37,910 nucleotides of DNA, taken from assembly GCA_903875555.1 (NCBI GenBank), contig CAIQWN010000030.1, forward strand, positions 1 through 37,910. Reading direction: 5' to 3'. This document shows positions 1 to 7,093 of this stretch, piece after piece. This stretch comes from an uncultured bacterium (lineage in GTDB: Bacteria; Patescibacteriota; Minisyncoccia; Phycocordibacterales; UBA5272). Position numbers and translations under genes: made by a program. Position 1 is the first letter of the stretch, and every line of letters begins with the position of its first letter. The notes under the pieces were generated by a model. It did no database searches, was not told where the DNA came from, and was given only the letters and a program-made list of their open reading frames with translations.

Positions 1-59
1 AAAATAATATTAGATAATTTGTTCATATACTTATATTATACTATTAATTTATAAAAATT

Positions 60-199
60 CTATCAGGAACCGCGAGTACGCTTTCGGTTACAGATAATTT
101 TTTGCCGTCGCAAAAAAATTCCGCGACCCCGTCTCGTCCATTTTTTCTACTGAAAAAATATGACCCCGCGGTTCGATTCCTGTCAAGAGTACACATAAG
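60..199 (+). other. Possible structured RNA or decayed tRNA-like 3' end
   Basis: This stretch is much more GC-rich than its surroundings and has no convincing reading frame. Its left end (about 64-74) can pair with its right end (about 171-186), which contains the T-arm-like string GGTTCGATTCCT. A terminator-like palindrome follows at once, and -10-like boxes lie near 40-50. The same CGCGGTTCGATTCCT core followed by a related palindrome recurs at about 18129-18202. I could not fold it into a normal tRNA, because the T stem does not pair, nor find tmRNA 5' hallmarks. It could be a tRNA relic or an unrecognised small RNA. Confidence 0.3.
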
Positions 200-243
200 T
201 TAAAATATAAATCACCACAAGTTTGTGGTGATTTATATTTTAA
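200..243. terminator. Bidirectional hairpin terminator
   Basis: A perfect 21-bp inverted repeat with a 2-base loop and A/T-rich outer arms. It could stop transcripts entering from the left and from the minus-strand tRNA-Lys on the right. Its core AAATCACCACAA is shared with the hairpin at 18156-18202. Confidence 0.6.
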
Positions 244-368
244 TGTGTCCAAATCAGGAACCGTACCCCACTCGTGCGCTCTAATAGGTTCTGTTTCCTG
301 TTTGGGTGCTAAATTATGTTTCTAAAAAACTCTTATAAATTATACCTTCTCGTGCTAGCACGTCATTG

Positions 369-441
369 TGTCCCCAGCAGGAATCGAACCTGCGACCGTC
401 TGCTTAAAAGGCAGCTGCTCTACCGGCTGAGCTATAGGGAC
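369..441 (-). tRNA. tRNA-Lys (anticodon TTT)
   Basis: On the minus strand the sequence folds as a standard cloverleaf: acceptor GTCCCTA pairing with TGGGGAC, a D arm, an anticodon loop CTTTTAA giving TTT, T loop TTCGATT and discriminator A. CCA is not encoded. The hairpin at 200-243 lies downstream. Confidence 0.93.
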
Positions 442-513
442 ATATATATTATTCTAACTAACTTTAAGTCTTTTTCTTGTTGCCAAAAAATATAGCAATA
501 GAATTCATATACT

Positions 514-551
514 CTATCAAAAAAATCGTAAAATTCCAAGTTTTTTGATAG
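514..551. repeat. Hairpin upstream of the amidohydrolase operon
   Basis: CTATCAAAAAA and TTTTTTGATAG form an 11-bp stem around a 16-base loop. The sequence right after it (about 555-571) shares the word AAATTTTATTTAACAGG with the leader of the iscU-like gene near 8355. The function is unknown; termination of minus-strand transcription or a regulatory role are both possible. Confidence 0.4.
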
Positions 552-647
552 GGTTAAATTTTATTTAACAGGACAAAAACGCGAAATGACGACGAAGAAA
601 TATAAACACAGAGTTGATACTTGCTGGAATTAAAATTATAAGTTTTA

Positions 648-656
648 TGTTAGAAT
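648..656 (+). promoter_or_regulatory. Extended -10 promoter, leaderless type
   Basis: TGtTAGAAT ends 6 bases before the ATG at 663. The predicted start of transcription falls on or next to the start codon. Confidence 0.5.
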
Positions 657-662
657 TTAATT

Positions 663-1448
663 ATGTATTTTGAAACTGGTGAAAATGATAATAGTCCGAT
701 AATATGTAATGTCCCACACTCAGGAAATCTAATTCCGAGTGAATTCATTGATGACTTCTCTTTATCTCCTAATGAACTTGATGAAGAAGTAAAATATATG
801 GCTGATAATTATACTGACCAACTTTACGCAGAATTATTATATGTTTCTAGTTTTATAAAATCAAAATTAAGCAGGATAGTTTTAGATATTGAGAGGTTTA
901 AAAATGAAGCAGACGAACCAATGTCAAAAGTTGGTATGTCAGCGTTATACACTCGGACAAGTGACGGAAAAATTTTAAGAAACATATCACCCACTTCTAA
1001 AAATAAACTAGAAAATATTTATGAAGATTATTATAACACCTTTACAAATTTAGTTAGTTCGGTATTAGAAAAAAATAATATTGCAGTAATAGTTGATTGT
1101 CATTCTTTTCCATCTAAACCAAGAAGTTATGAAAGTGACAAAGAAGATAATCGTCCAGATATTTGTATTGGTGTAGATGATTACCATACCACAGAAGGAC
1201 TTATGAATTTATTAAAAAATAATTTTGAAGAAGTGGGTTTTAGTGTAAAAATTAATTCACCATTTTCTGGAAGTATTGTTCCGTTAAAATTTTATAAAAA
1301 AGATAAAAGAGTTGTTTCAGTCATGATAGAGGTTAATAGAAAACTGTATATGAACGAAGATACTTTTCAAAAGTTAAAAAATTTTTCTGGTGTGGGAAAT
1401 AGTGTGTCTAGGTGTGTAATTAAAAGTATTAATCAATTTTTAAAATAA
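663..1448 (+). CDS. N-formylglutamate amidohydrolase family protein
   Basis: The 261-residue protein resembles the N-formylglutamate amidohydrolase family (Pfam PF05013, HutG-like zinc hydrolases). Visible family landmarks are VPHSG at residues 17-21, DCHSFP at about 145-150, RPDICIG at about 164-170, and a late MIEVNRKLYM segment. Members hydrolyse N-formyl or similar N-acyl amino acids, classically N-formylglutamate in histidine breakdown. No histidine-degradation genes are nearby, so the substrate is open. It is the first gene of a tight operon: the next start is 2 bases after its stop. Its ATG follows a leaderless-type -10 box by 6 bases. Family assignment is good; the reaction is uncertain. 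Confidence 0.8.
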   Translation: MYFETGENDNSPIICNVPHSGNLIPSEFIDDFSLSPNELDEEVKYMADNYTDQLYAELLYVSSFIKSKLSRIVLDIERFKNEADEPMSKVGMSALYTRTSDGKILRNISPTSKNKLENIYEDYYNTFTNLVSSVLEKNNIAVIVDCHSFPSKPRSYESDKEDNRPDICIGVDDYHTTEGLMNLLKNNFEEVGFSVKINSPFSGSIVPLKFYKKDKRVVSVMIEVNRKLYMNEDTFQKLKNFSGVGNSVSRCVIKSINQFLK

Positions 1449-1449
1449 T

Positions 1450-1923
1450 ATGTCGCAAGAAGAGTTGCAAGATTTAGAGGTAAAAACATTTTGTATGGTG
1501 AGTGTAGATGAGTTTATAAAATTTCGTGATATGTTGGAACCCGACCTCTTTGCTTTTTTGACAGCGCACACTTTAGAAGATTATGGAAATAAAGAAACCA
1601 GATTGTTTTTATCTCAAGATTTGAAATCCGGTTTTGGTATTAACCCAGACGGAGAACTAATTTCAGTTTTTGCTTTAGAAAGAGGAAGGGGTCAAATTTT
1701 GGTTAAAGAAGCAAGAGATCAAGGTGCTTCGTATTTGTGTTGTATGGGTGATCATCTGTTGAATCTATATTCTGAATTTGGTTTTTCTCCTGTAAGTGTT
1801 TTGAGGTGGGATAATAGATTTGCTCCAAAAAATTGGAATTATGAAAGATTTGGTTACCCAAATTTATATGAGATGAAATTATTAAATCCTTATATAAAAA
1901 AATATGATAAACCTAGAAATTAA
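1450..1923 (+). CDS. GNAT-like acetyltransferase, putative
   Basis: A 157-residue protein. The middle (about residues 60-115) reads like a short GNAT fold: a strand with GINPDGELISVF, then a glycine/glutamine turn followed by LVKEARDQGA, and a late LYSEFGFSPV segment typical of the last GNAT strands. That suggests acyl-CoA-dependent N-acetylation, but the pyrophosphate-binding loop is weak. It sits between an amidohydrolase and a CYTH gene with almost no spacing, so the three are probably cotranscribed. The gene overlaps the next by 20 bases. The substrate is unknown. Confidence 0.5.
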   Translation: MSQEELQDLEVKTFCMVSVDEFIKFRDMLEPDLFAFLTAHTLEDYGNKETRLFLSQDLKSGFGINPDGELISVFALERGRGQILVKEARDQGASYLCCMGDHLLNLYSEFGFSPVSVLRWDNRFAPKNWNYERFGYPNLYEMKLLNPYIKKYDKPRN

Positions 1924-2416
1924 AGTTGTTGCTTCAAATATTGAAGAAATAAAAAATAAAGCGATAAAAATAGGGGTAAGCAATAATGGCGTTTTACAAC
2001 AAACAGACACATATCTTCTTGTCGGCAAAAAAAGATTGAAGTTAAGAGAAGAGACAGACAGAAACCATTTAGTTTTTTATGTAAGAGAGAATACAAATGA
2101 TAGTAAATTTTCTAAATATTATATAGTTAATATTCCAAAATATTTATCACCAATAATTAAAAAAATACTCTCGGCTATCTTTGGTGTGAAAGTTATTGTA
2201 AATAAAAAAAGAGAATTATTAATTTATAAAAATACAAGGATACATTTAGATACAGTAGAAAATTTGGGAACTTATATTGAACTAGAAACAGTATTTAATA
2301 ATAATCAAAAAGAAATTGATTTAACAGGCGAACATAATTTCGTTATTAGTTCCCTTGGTTTAAATAATCTAGAAAAAATTTCAAGTTCGTATTCCGATTT
2401 GTTACTCTCCAAGTAA
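1904..2416 (+). CDS. CYTH domain protein (class IV adenylate cyclase / triphosphatase-like)
   Basis: The 170-residue protein opens with the CYTH signature pattern NLEIKVVA, in which acidic and basic residues line the triphosphate tunnel. It continues with QTDTYLLVGKKRLKLREE (about residues 33-50) and ends with a LGTYIELE strand (about 121-128), all hallmarks of CyaB/thiamine-triphosphatase-like tunnels. Known members hydrolyse inorganic or organic triphosphates or make cAMP. The start overlaps the upstream gene by 20 bases, indicating translational coupling. A central basic segment, IIKKILSAIFGVKVIVNKKRE, matches the substrate-binding half. The exact triphosphate substrate cannot be read from sequence. 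Confidence 0.8.
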   Translation: MINLEIKVVASNIEEIKNKAIKIGVSNNGVLQQTDTYLLVGKKRLKLREETDRNHLVFYVRENTNDSKFSKYYIVNIPKYLSPIIKKILSAIFGVKVIVNKKRELLIYKNTRIHLDTVENLGTYIELETVFNNNQKEIDLTGEHNFVISSLGLNNLEKISSSYSDLLLSK

Positions 2417-2575
2417 CTATTTTGCTTTAACATCTGCTGGTCCTATCTTTTCTAGTTGTCCGCCAACCGCTCTGATATATGGTTTGGTTTTGTCATCGCG
2501 AAGTGGGCCACCTGTTACATACCAAAGAAGCCATATTGCCCAAAATCCAACAAATATTTTTAAGAAGAGTTCCAT
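2417..2575 (-). CDS. Small single-span membrane protein (52 aa)
   Basis: A short minus-strand gene with ATG at 2575 and TAG at 2417-2419, ending exactly where the convergent CYTH gene stops. It starts MELFLKIFVGFWAIWLLWYV, a strongly hydrophobic N-terminal helix, followed by a polar tail of about 30 residues rich in charged residues. It was found by reading the spacer, because it is small. The abutting stops and clear membrane helix argue that it is real. The function is unknown. Confidence 0.55.
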   Translation of the reverse strand: MELFLKIFVGFWAIWLLWYVTGGPLRDDKTKPYIRAVGGQLEKIGPADVKAK

Positions 2576-2585
2576 AGATATATTA

Positions 2586-2695
2586 TAACAATACTAGCCA
2601 ATAGCCACTAGGGTATAGCCAATAGGAGATGCTGAATTTTGCGAAGCAAAATTCAGCATCTTAACTAAACCCTAATCACTAGTGGTTAAAACCTG
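2586..2695. repeat. Word-array plus perfect hairpin element (copy 1)
   Basis: At 2628-2660 there is a perfect 15-bp stem with a GAA loop. On both sides lie short repeated words (TAGCCAATAGCC, CCACTAGGG on the left; CCCTAATCACTAGTGG on the right) that are roughly inverted copies of each other. The same layout recurs at 6155-6243, 15556-15660, 30880-30975 and 34944-35043. Confidence 0.6.
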
Positions 2696-2714
2696 CAAAT
2701 GGTATCATTTGCTT

Positions 2715-3629
2715 ATGCCAGAACTTCCAGAGGTTTATACAACCGTTAAGGGGTTGCAAGAAAATATTCTTGGGTTAAAAATTACAGATATTTGGTCTGG
2801 TGTGTTCAGTGATCACAAGCTTTTTCGTAACACAATTAAGAATAAAAAATATTTTGTTTCATTTAAAAAGAATGTAATTGGTGCGAAAGTTATTTCTGTG
2901 AGACAGGTCTCTAAAAATATTTTAATAAATTTAAACAATGATTTTACTATTGTGATTCATATGAAGATGACAGGACATCTATTATACGGATCATGGATAA
3001 AGGATGAAGGATTATGGAAACCCAAAGACAAGAAAAGTTTATTGAATGATCCGTACAATAGACATATCAGGGCAATGTTTTCTTTTTCAAATAATAAACA
3101 ACTCGCGTTTTGTGATTCAAGAAAATTTGGCACAATAGAAATTTTTGAAACAAAAGAAATTGAAAATGATTTTAAAGGCATTGCTCCGTCACCACTCGAC
3201 CTGCCAACACAGGCAGGTAAAAAATTTTCTGAAAGAGAAGTTAAAGAAAAATTATTGAAATCGTCTCGGGATATAAAAACTCTTTTGATGGATCAAAAAA
3301 TAATTGGTGGTATCGGAAATATTTATTCTGACGAAATGCTTTTTAAGTCGCATATTTTGCCAACAAGAAAATCCAAAAGTTTAAATGATAGTGAGTGGAA
3401 ACTTTTATTTAAAAGTATGAAAGAAGTTTTAAAGAGAGGGATAAAATTTGGTGGTGACAGTATGAGTGATTACAGAAATATTTTTGGAGAGAAGGGGAAT
3501 TATCAAAATGCACATTTGGTATACGGAAGAGTAGGACAAAAATGTTTAACAAAAAATTGTTCAGGAATAATTAAGAAGAAAAAAATCGGAGGACGAAGTG
3601 CGAGTTATTGTGATGTGTGCCAGAAATAG
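2715..3629 (+). CDS. mutM: Formamidopyrimidine-DNA glycosylase (Fpg/MutM)
   Basis: This enzyme removes oxidised purines such as 8-oxoguanine and nicks the abasic site. I place the start at 2715 rather than the upstream in-frame ATG at 2682, because the protein then begins MPELPEV; the proline after Met is the catalytic nucleophile and must be N-terminal. Glu follows it, and IHMKMTGHLLY carries the conserved lysine. The C terminus has the zinc finger C-x4-C-x16-C-x2-C ending CDVCQK, with the DNA-contacting GGRSASYC segment. The length (304 residues) is slightly above the usual ~270. An odd perfect palindrome, CCTGCC-6-GGCAGG, lies in the coding sequence at 3200-3217 (see findings). Confidence 0.95.
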   Translation: MPELPEVYTTVKGLQENILGLKITDIWSGVFSDHKLFRNTIKNKKYFVSFKKNVIGAKVISVRQVSKNILINLNNDFTIVIHMKMTGHLLYGSWIKDEGLWKPKDKKSLLNDPYNRHIRAMFSFSNNKQLAFCDSRKFGTIEIFETKEIENDFKGIAPSPLDLPTQAGKKFSEREVKEKLLKSSRDIKTLLMDQKIIGGIGNIYSDEMLFKSHILPTRKSKSLNDSEWKLLFKSMKEVLKRGIKFGGDSMSDYRNIFGEKGNYQNAHLVYGRVGQKCLTKNCSGIIKKKKIGGRSASYCDVCQK

Positions 3630-3642
3630 TTTGTATTTGAGT

Positions 3643-3730
3643 GTCATACCTGCGAAGGCAGGTATCCAGTGTCTTATGGCTGGTTTTGTGTAATTCAAAC
3701 ACACTGGACCCATGCCTTCGCAGGGGTGAC
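3643..3730. repeat. Palindromic repeat element, two inverted GTCAT...CCAGTGT arms
   Basis: Two 30-bp arms (3643-3672 and 3701-3730) are inverted copies with about five mismatches. Each arm is itself a small hairpin (CCTGCGAAGGCAGG type) bounded by GTCAT at the outer end and CCAGTGT at the inner end. Related units occur at 8840-8970, 13246-13274 and 37881-37910. It resembles dRS3/REP-like dispersed palindromes. Confidence 0.7.
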
Positions 3731-3785
3731 AAATACACAAAGTTTCATCTGTTTATACAGATTAGCAGTCCAGTGATAAATACGA

Positions 3786-3791
3786 TAAAAT
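3786..3791 (+). promoter_or_regulatory. -10 box, leaderless type, for FemAB-like gene
   Basis: TAAAAT ends 6 bases before the ATG at 3798. There is no Shine-Dalgarno sequence. Confidence 0.4.
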
Positions 3792-3797
3792 AGATTA

Positions 3798-4835
3798 ATG
3801 AAAAAATACGAGTTTCGAGAATTAAAGGGTGATGAAATTTTTGAGCCGAGTGATATTTGCGTAAGTGTTCCATTTACTCAGGCGGGGTTTTATGGAGACT
3901 GGCAAAAGACTCTCGGTAGAACAGTGAGAAGATTTTTGATAAATAAAAACGGTGAGACTGTTACATATTTTCAACTCGTTAAATATCCGCTGATATTTAA
4001 AAAAAGTTATTTATATATTCCATACGGACCAGTTACAAAAGATTTTTCTGAGGATCTTTTAAAAAGTTTGAAAGAAGAATTAAAGAAAATTGCGAAAAGT
4101 GAAAACGCAGTTTTTGTTCGTCTTGATTTTACTCCTGCTATACATAACGATTCTCACACAAAAACTTTATCAAAAATTTTTTACAAAGCTCCAATCTACA
4201 CATACAAAGCAGCGTACTTCCAACCTCGCGCGGAATGGTTTCTTGATCTTACAAAAACAGAAGACGAGATTTTGAAAGAGATGCACGAAAAGACAAGATA
4301 CTCGATTCGTCTTGCAGAAAAGAAGGGGATAAAAATAGAAATAATTTCATCGGACTTCACCCAATACTTTGAAACATTTTATGAAATAATGTCTACAACA
4401 TCTTTGCGTAACGGGTTTCACTTACACAGCAGAGAATATTATAAAAAAGTTTTTCAAAATTTGAAATCAGAAAATTCATATCTTTCAATTTCAAAATTCG
4501 ATGACAAAATATTGTCGATTTATTTGGTGATTCATTACGGAGGAATTGCGAACTATGTTTATGGTTGTTCGAGTAATGAGCACAGGGAACTTGCGCCAAC
4601 ATATCTCGCTCATTGGAAAGCGATACAGCATTCAAAGAGTCTTGGTGCAACGGCATATAACTTCGGAGGAATTTCTTTCGGTGAGGTTTATAAAAAGATA
4701 AATATGGACAGTCTAACAACTTTCAAAAAGAAGTTTGGTGGTTACGAAGTAATTCATTCTGATTTCTACGATGTAATTGTGGAACCGTTTTGGTATCATT
4801 TGTATAATTTTAGAAAACTTATTAAGAATAAATAA
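3798..4835 (+). CDS. FemAB/FemX-family peptidyl (aminoacyl) transferase
   Basis: The 345-residue protein matches FemABX enzymes, which use aminoacyl-tRNA to add amino acids to the peptidoglycan stem peptide. Visible landmarks are an N-terminal GNAT-like half with PYGPV (about residue 78), the EMHEKTRYSIRLAEKKGI segment (about 160-177) typical of FemX, and a second GNAT half with YGCSSNEHRELAPTYLAHW and YNFGGI. The MurE-like gene starts 4 bases after its stop, so the pair is an operon for wall precursor building. The sequence suggests a soluble cytoplasmic enzyme. The amino acid that it transfers cannot be read from the sequence. Confidence 0.88.
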   Translation: MKKYEFRELKGDEIFEPSDICVSVPFTQAGFYGDWQKTLGRTVRRFLINKNGETVTYFQLVKYPLIFKKSYLYIPYGPVTKDFSEDLLKSLKEELKKIAKSENAVFVRLDFTPAIHNDSHTKTLSKIFYKAPIYTYKAAYFQPRAEWFLDLTKTEDEILKEMHEKTRYSIRLAEKKGIKIEIISSDFTQYFETFYEIMSTTSLRNGFHLHSREYYKKVFQNLKSENSYLSISKFDDKILSIYLVIHYGGIANYVYGCSSNEHRELAPTYLAHWKAIQHSKSLGATAYNFGGISFGEVYKKINMDSLTTFKKKFGGYEVIHSDFYDVIVEPFWYHLYNFRKLIKNK

Positions 4836-4838
4836 TGT

Positions 4839-6158
4839 ATGAAAAAGTTAAAAAATATTATTAAAAAATTTGTTCCAAAAAAGATTTTGTTAATTTATCA
4901 TCTTGCGCTCGCATATTTTGCAACGGTTTACTACGGATTTCCTTCGAAGAAAATGATCGTGATTGGCGTAACAGGTACGAAAGGAAAAACTTCGACGATA
5001 AATTTCATTTGGTCTTGTTTAAATTCTGGTGGATATAAAACAGGAATAATAAGCACAGCAAATATTCGTATTGGTGAAAAAGAATTTTTGAATAAATATC
5101 ATATGACAATGCCTGGCAGGTTTACTATTCAAAAGTTGATGGCACAAATGGTAAAGGAAGGGTGTAAGTGTTGTATTGTGGAGACGACATCGGAGGGAAT
5201 CAAGCAACATCGTCACGTGGGTGTGTATTATGACATCGCTGTCTTTACAAATTTATCACCAGAACACTTGCAGTCACACGATGGATCTTTTGAAAAATAT
5301 AAACAAATGAAAGGAAAAATGTTTGAATCACTTTTTTCTTGTCAGAAAATAATTAATGGAAAGAAAATTGAAAAAACTATCATCGTAAATAACGACGATA
5401 ATCATAATGGTTATTTTTCTGAATTCAAAGCAGATAAAAAATTGTCATTTGGAATTAATAACAAAGCAGATATTATGGCGACTGACATCAAAGAAACAGA
5501 AAGAGGTGTCGAGTTTAATGTTGTAGAGTCGCAATTCTCCATTGAAATACTTGGAAAGTTTAATGTGTATAATGTTCTTCCTGCGATTGCGATTGCGAGA
5601 ATGCTAGGGGTGAATGATGAAGATATGAAAAAGGGATTGAGTGGTTTAGAAATTATCCCAGGGAGAATGGAGAAAATAAACGAAGGACAAAGTTTCACTG
5701 TGCTTGTTGATTATGCTCACGAAAAAGAAAGTATGACATATGTTTTGCAAACTGCGAATAATATGAGAAGTGGTGATGCGAAAATAATTATTATGATTGG
5801 TGCTGAAGGTGGTGGGCGTGATAAAGCTAAGCGTCCGATTATGGGAGAACTTTCTGCGAAGATGGCAGATTATGTTGTGGTAAGTAATGTTGATCCATAT
5901 GAAGATGATCCAAAACAAATTTTGGAAGACATTGCTATTTCGTCAGAAAAATTTGGAAAGGTGAGAGAGAAAGATTTGTTTGTGATTGAAGACCGAAGAG
6001 AAGGAATTAGAAAAGCGTTGTCGCTTGCGAGCGGAAATGATATTGTTTTGATTACAGGAAAGGGGGCAGAGCAAACGATTATTATTGATGGAAAAGTTTT
6101 ACCTTGGGATGACAGAAAGGTTGTGAGAGAAGAATTATTGAAAAGAGTGAAGGATTAG
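4839..6158 (+). CDS. MurE-like Mur ligase with reduced N-terminal domain
   Basis: An ATP-dependent amide ligase of the Mur family, 439 residues. The ATP loop GVTGTKGKTS sits at residues 43-52, followed by TTSEG, TNLSPEHLQSHDGS, the LGKFNVYN segment of the central domain and VDYAHEKESM in the C-terminal domain. Typical MurE has roughly 100 residues before the ATP loop; here only about 42, so most of the UDP-MurNAc-binding first domain is missing. The DNPR motif that selects diaminopimelate aligns with VDPY. It most resembles MurE, but the substrate may differ. It follows the FemAB-like gene closely. Confidence 0.82.
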   Translation: MKKLKNIIKKFVPKKILLIYHLALAYFATVYYGFPSKKMIVIGVTGTKGKTSTINFIWSCLNSGGYKTGIISTANIRIGEKEFLNKYHMTMPGRFTIQKLMAQMVKEGCKCCIVETTSEGIKQHRHVGVYYDIAVFTNLSPEHLQSHDGSFEKYKQMKGKMFESLFSCQKIINGKKIEKTIIVNNDDNHNGYFSEFKADKKLSFGINNKADIMATDIKETERGVEFNVVESQFSIEILGKFNVYNVLPAIAIARMLGVNDEDMKKGLSGLEIIPGRMEKINEGQSFTVLVDYAHEKESMTYVLQTANNMRSGDAKIIIMIGAEGGGRDKAKRPIMGELSAKMADYVVVSNVDPYEDDPKQILEDIAISSEKFGKVREKDLFVIEDRREGIRKALSLASGNDIVLITGKGAEQTIIIDGKVLPWDDRKVVREELLKRVKD

Positions 6159-6243
6159 GGATAATAGATGAAGTAGAAACAATAGACACACAAAACCGAA
6201 GGTTTTGTGTGTCTATTCATAATCCTTAATCCATCATCCTTCA
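6155..6243. repeat. Word-array plus perfect hairpin element (copy 2), likely bidirectional terminator
   Basis: A perfect 17-bp stem with a GAA loop lies at 6181-6217. Flanking words (GGATTAGGGATAATAGATGAAG on the left and its rough inverse on the right) form an outer imperfect inverted repeat. It separates the convergent MurE-like and ruvA genes. Confidence 0.65.
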
Positions 6244-6272
6244 TTCTCAAAATTAAAATAAAATTGAAAATT

Positions 6273-6833
6273 TTATTTTAATTTTGTTAAAGCTTCCGTA
6301 ATTAATTTACTTACATTCTTTTCTTTTTTATCTAACTTACTAACCACTTCGTTTACTTCGCGTGGGGTGTAACCGAGCGCTTCAAGGGCGAGGCGAACTT
6401 CGAAGGTGTTGTCGTTACTGTCTGTATTTTGCAAGTGCGCAAGCTTTCCTCTAAGTTCTAAAATAATTTTTTCTGTTGTTTTCTTCCCGATGCCAGGGGT
6501 GTGGGTGAGTAACTCCGAATCTCCTCTTTCTACTGCGTCAGCGATCGATGAAGGGGAATGAACAGAGATCATTGCCAGAGCAGACTTTGGTCCAACACCA
6601 GATACATCTAATAATTTTTCAAAAACAAATAAATCAATTTCTTTTTCAAAACCATAAAGAGTGATAGCATCTTCACGAACACGAGTATGAATGAAAAGAT
6701 TTTTATTCTCATTTTTTTTAGATGAGAGAAGGGTGGGAAGAGGACAGAAAATTTGATAGCCCACACCAGCAACATCAAGAACGATTTCTTTTTCAGTTAC
6801 ATAAATAATTTTTCCAGAAAGGTGACGAATCAT
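6273..6833 (-). CDS. ruvA: Holliday junction branch migration protein RuvA
   Basis: RuvA binds Holliday junctions as a tetramer and loads the RuvB motor. The 186-residue sequence shows all three domains: an OB fold (MIRHLSGKI, then VAGVGYQI and ITLYGF), two helix-hairpin-helix motifs (LLDVSGVGPKSALAMI and LLTHTPGIGKKTTEKIILEL) and a C-terminal RuvB-binding domain (VRLALEALGYTPREV). The length is close to the usual ~200. It stands alone without ruvB or ruvC here; ruvX is nearby at 15677. Confidence 0.96.
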   Translation of the reverse strand: MIRHLSGKIIYVTEKEIVLDVAGVGYQIFCPLPTLLSSKKNENKNLFIHTRVREDAITLYGFEKEIDLFVFEKLLDVSGVGPKSALAMISVHSPSSIADAVERGDSELLTHTPGIGKKTTEKIILELRGKLAHLQNTDSNDNTFEVRLALEALGYTPREVNEVVSKLDKKEKNVSKLITEALTKLK

Positions 6834-6902
6834 ATTGTTATTACTAGTTTAACATAAAAAGAGTACGTCATTTTAGAACACTTTTGATATACTTAAATTA
6901 AT

Positions 6903-7067
6903 ATGAGTAGAAAAACAGCAATCTGGGTTTGGATGTTTGTAATATCAACCATTGGTGCCTATATACCCGCTATTTGGGGTGAAGGAGTTTTCTCACTTTC
7001 TTCAGTTTTTCTTTCAGGGATTGGTGGATTTATAGGAATATGGATCGGTTATAGAACAGGAAATTAA
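6903..7067 (+). CDS. Small two-span membrane protein (54 aa)
   Basis: The short frame begins MSRKTAIWVWMFVISTIGAY and continues with a second hydrophobic, glycine-rich stretch ending GGFIGIWIGYRTGN. Two membrane helices are likely. A TATACT box lies 9 bases before the ATG. It sits alone between ruvA (divergent) and iscS. Function unknown; the uninterrupted hydrophobic pattern and promoter support it. Confidence 0.5.
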   Translation: MSRKTAIWVWMFVISTIGAYIPAIWGEGVFSLSSVFLSGIGGFIGIWIGYRTGN

Positions 7068-7078
7068 TTTTTTAAAAA

Positions 7079-7087
7079 TGCTATAAT
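7079..7087 (+). promoter_or_regulatory. Extended -10 promoter of iscS, leaderless type
   Basis: TGcTATAAT ends 6 bases before the ATG at 7094. Confidence 0.6.
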
Positions 7088-7093
7088 CCCGAA

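Noticed and set aside
1-200. Possible tmRNA (ssrA) 3' part
   Set aside because: The T-arm-like string is present but its stem does not pair, and no tmRNA acceptor or tag frame is visible; kept only as an unassigned structured element.
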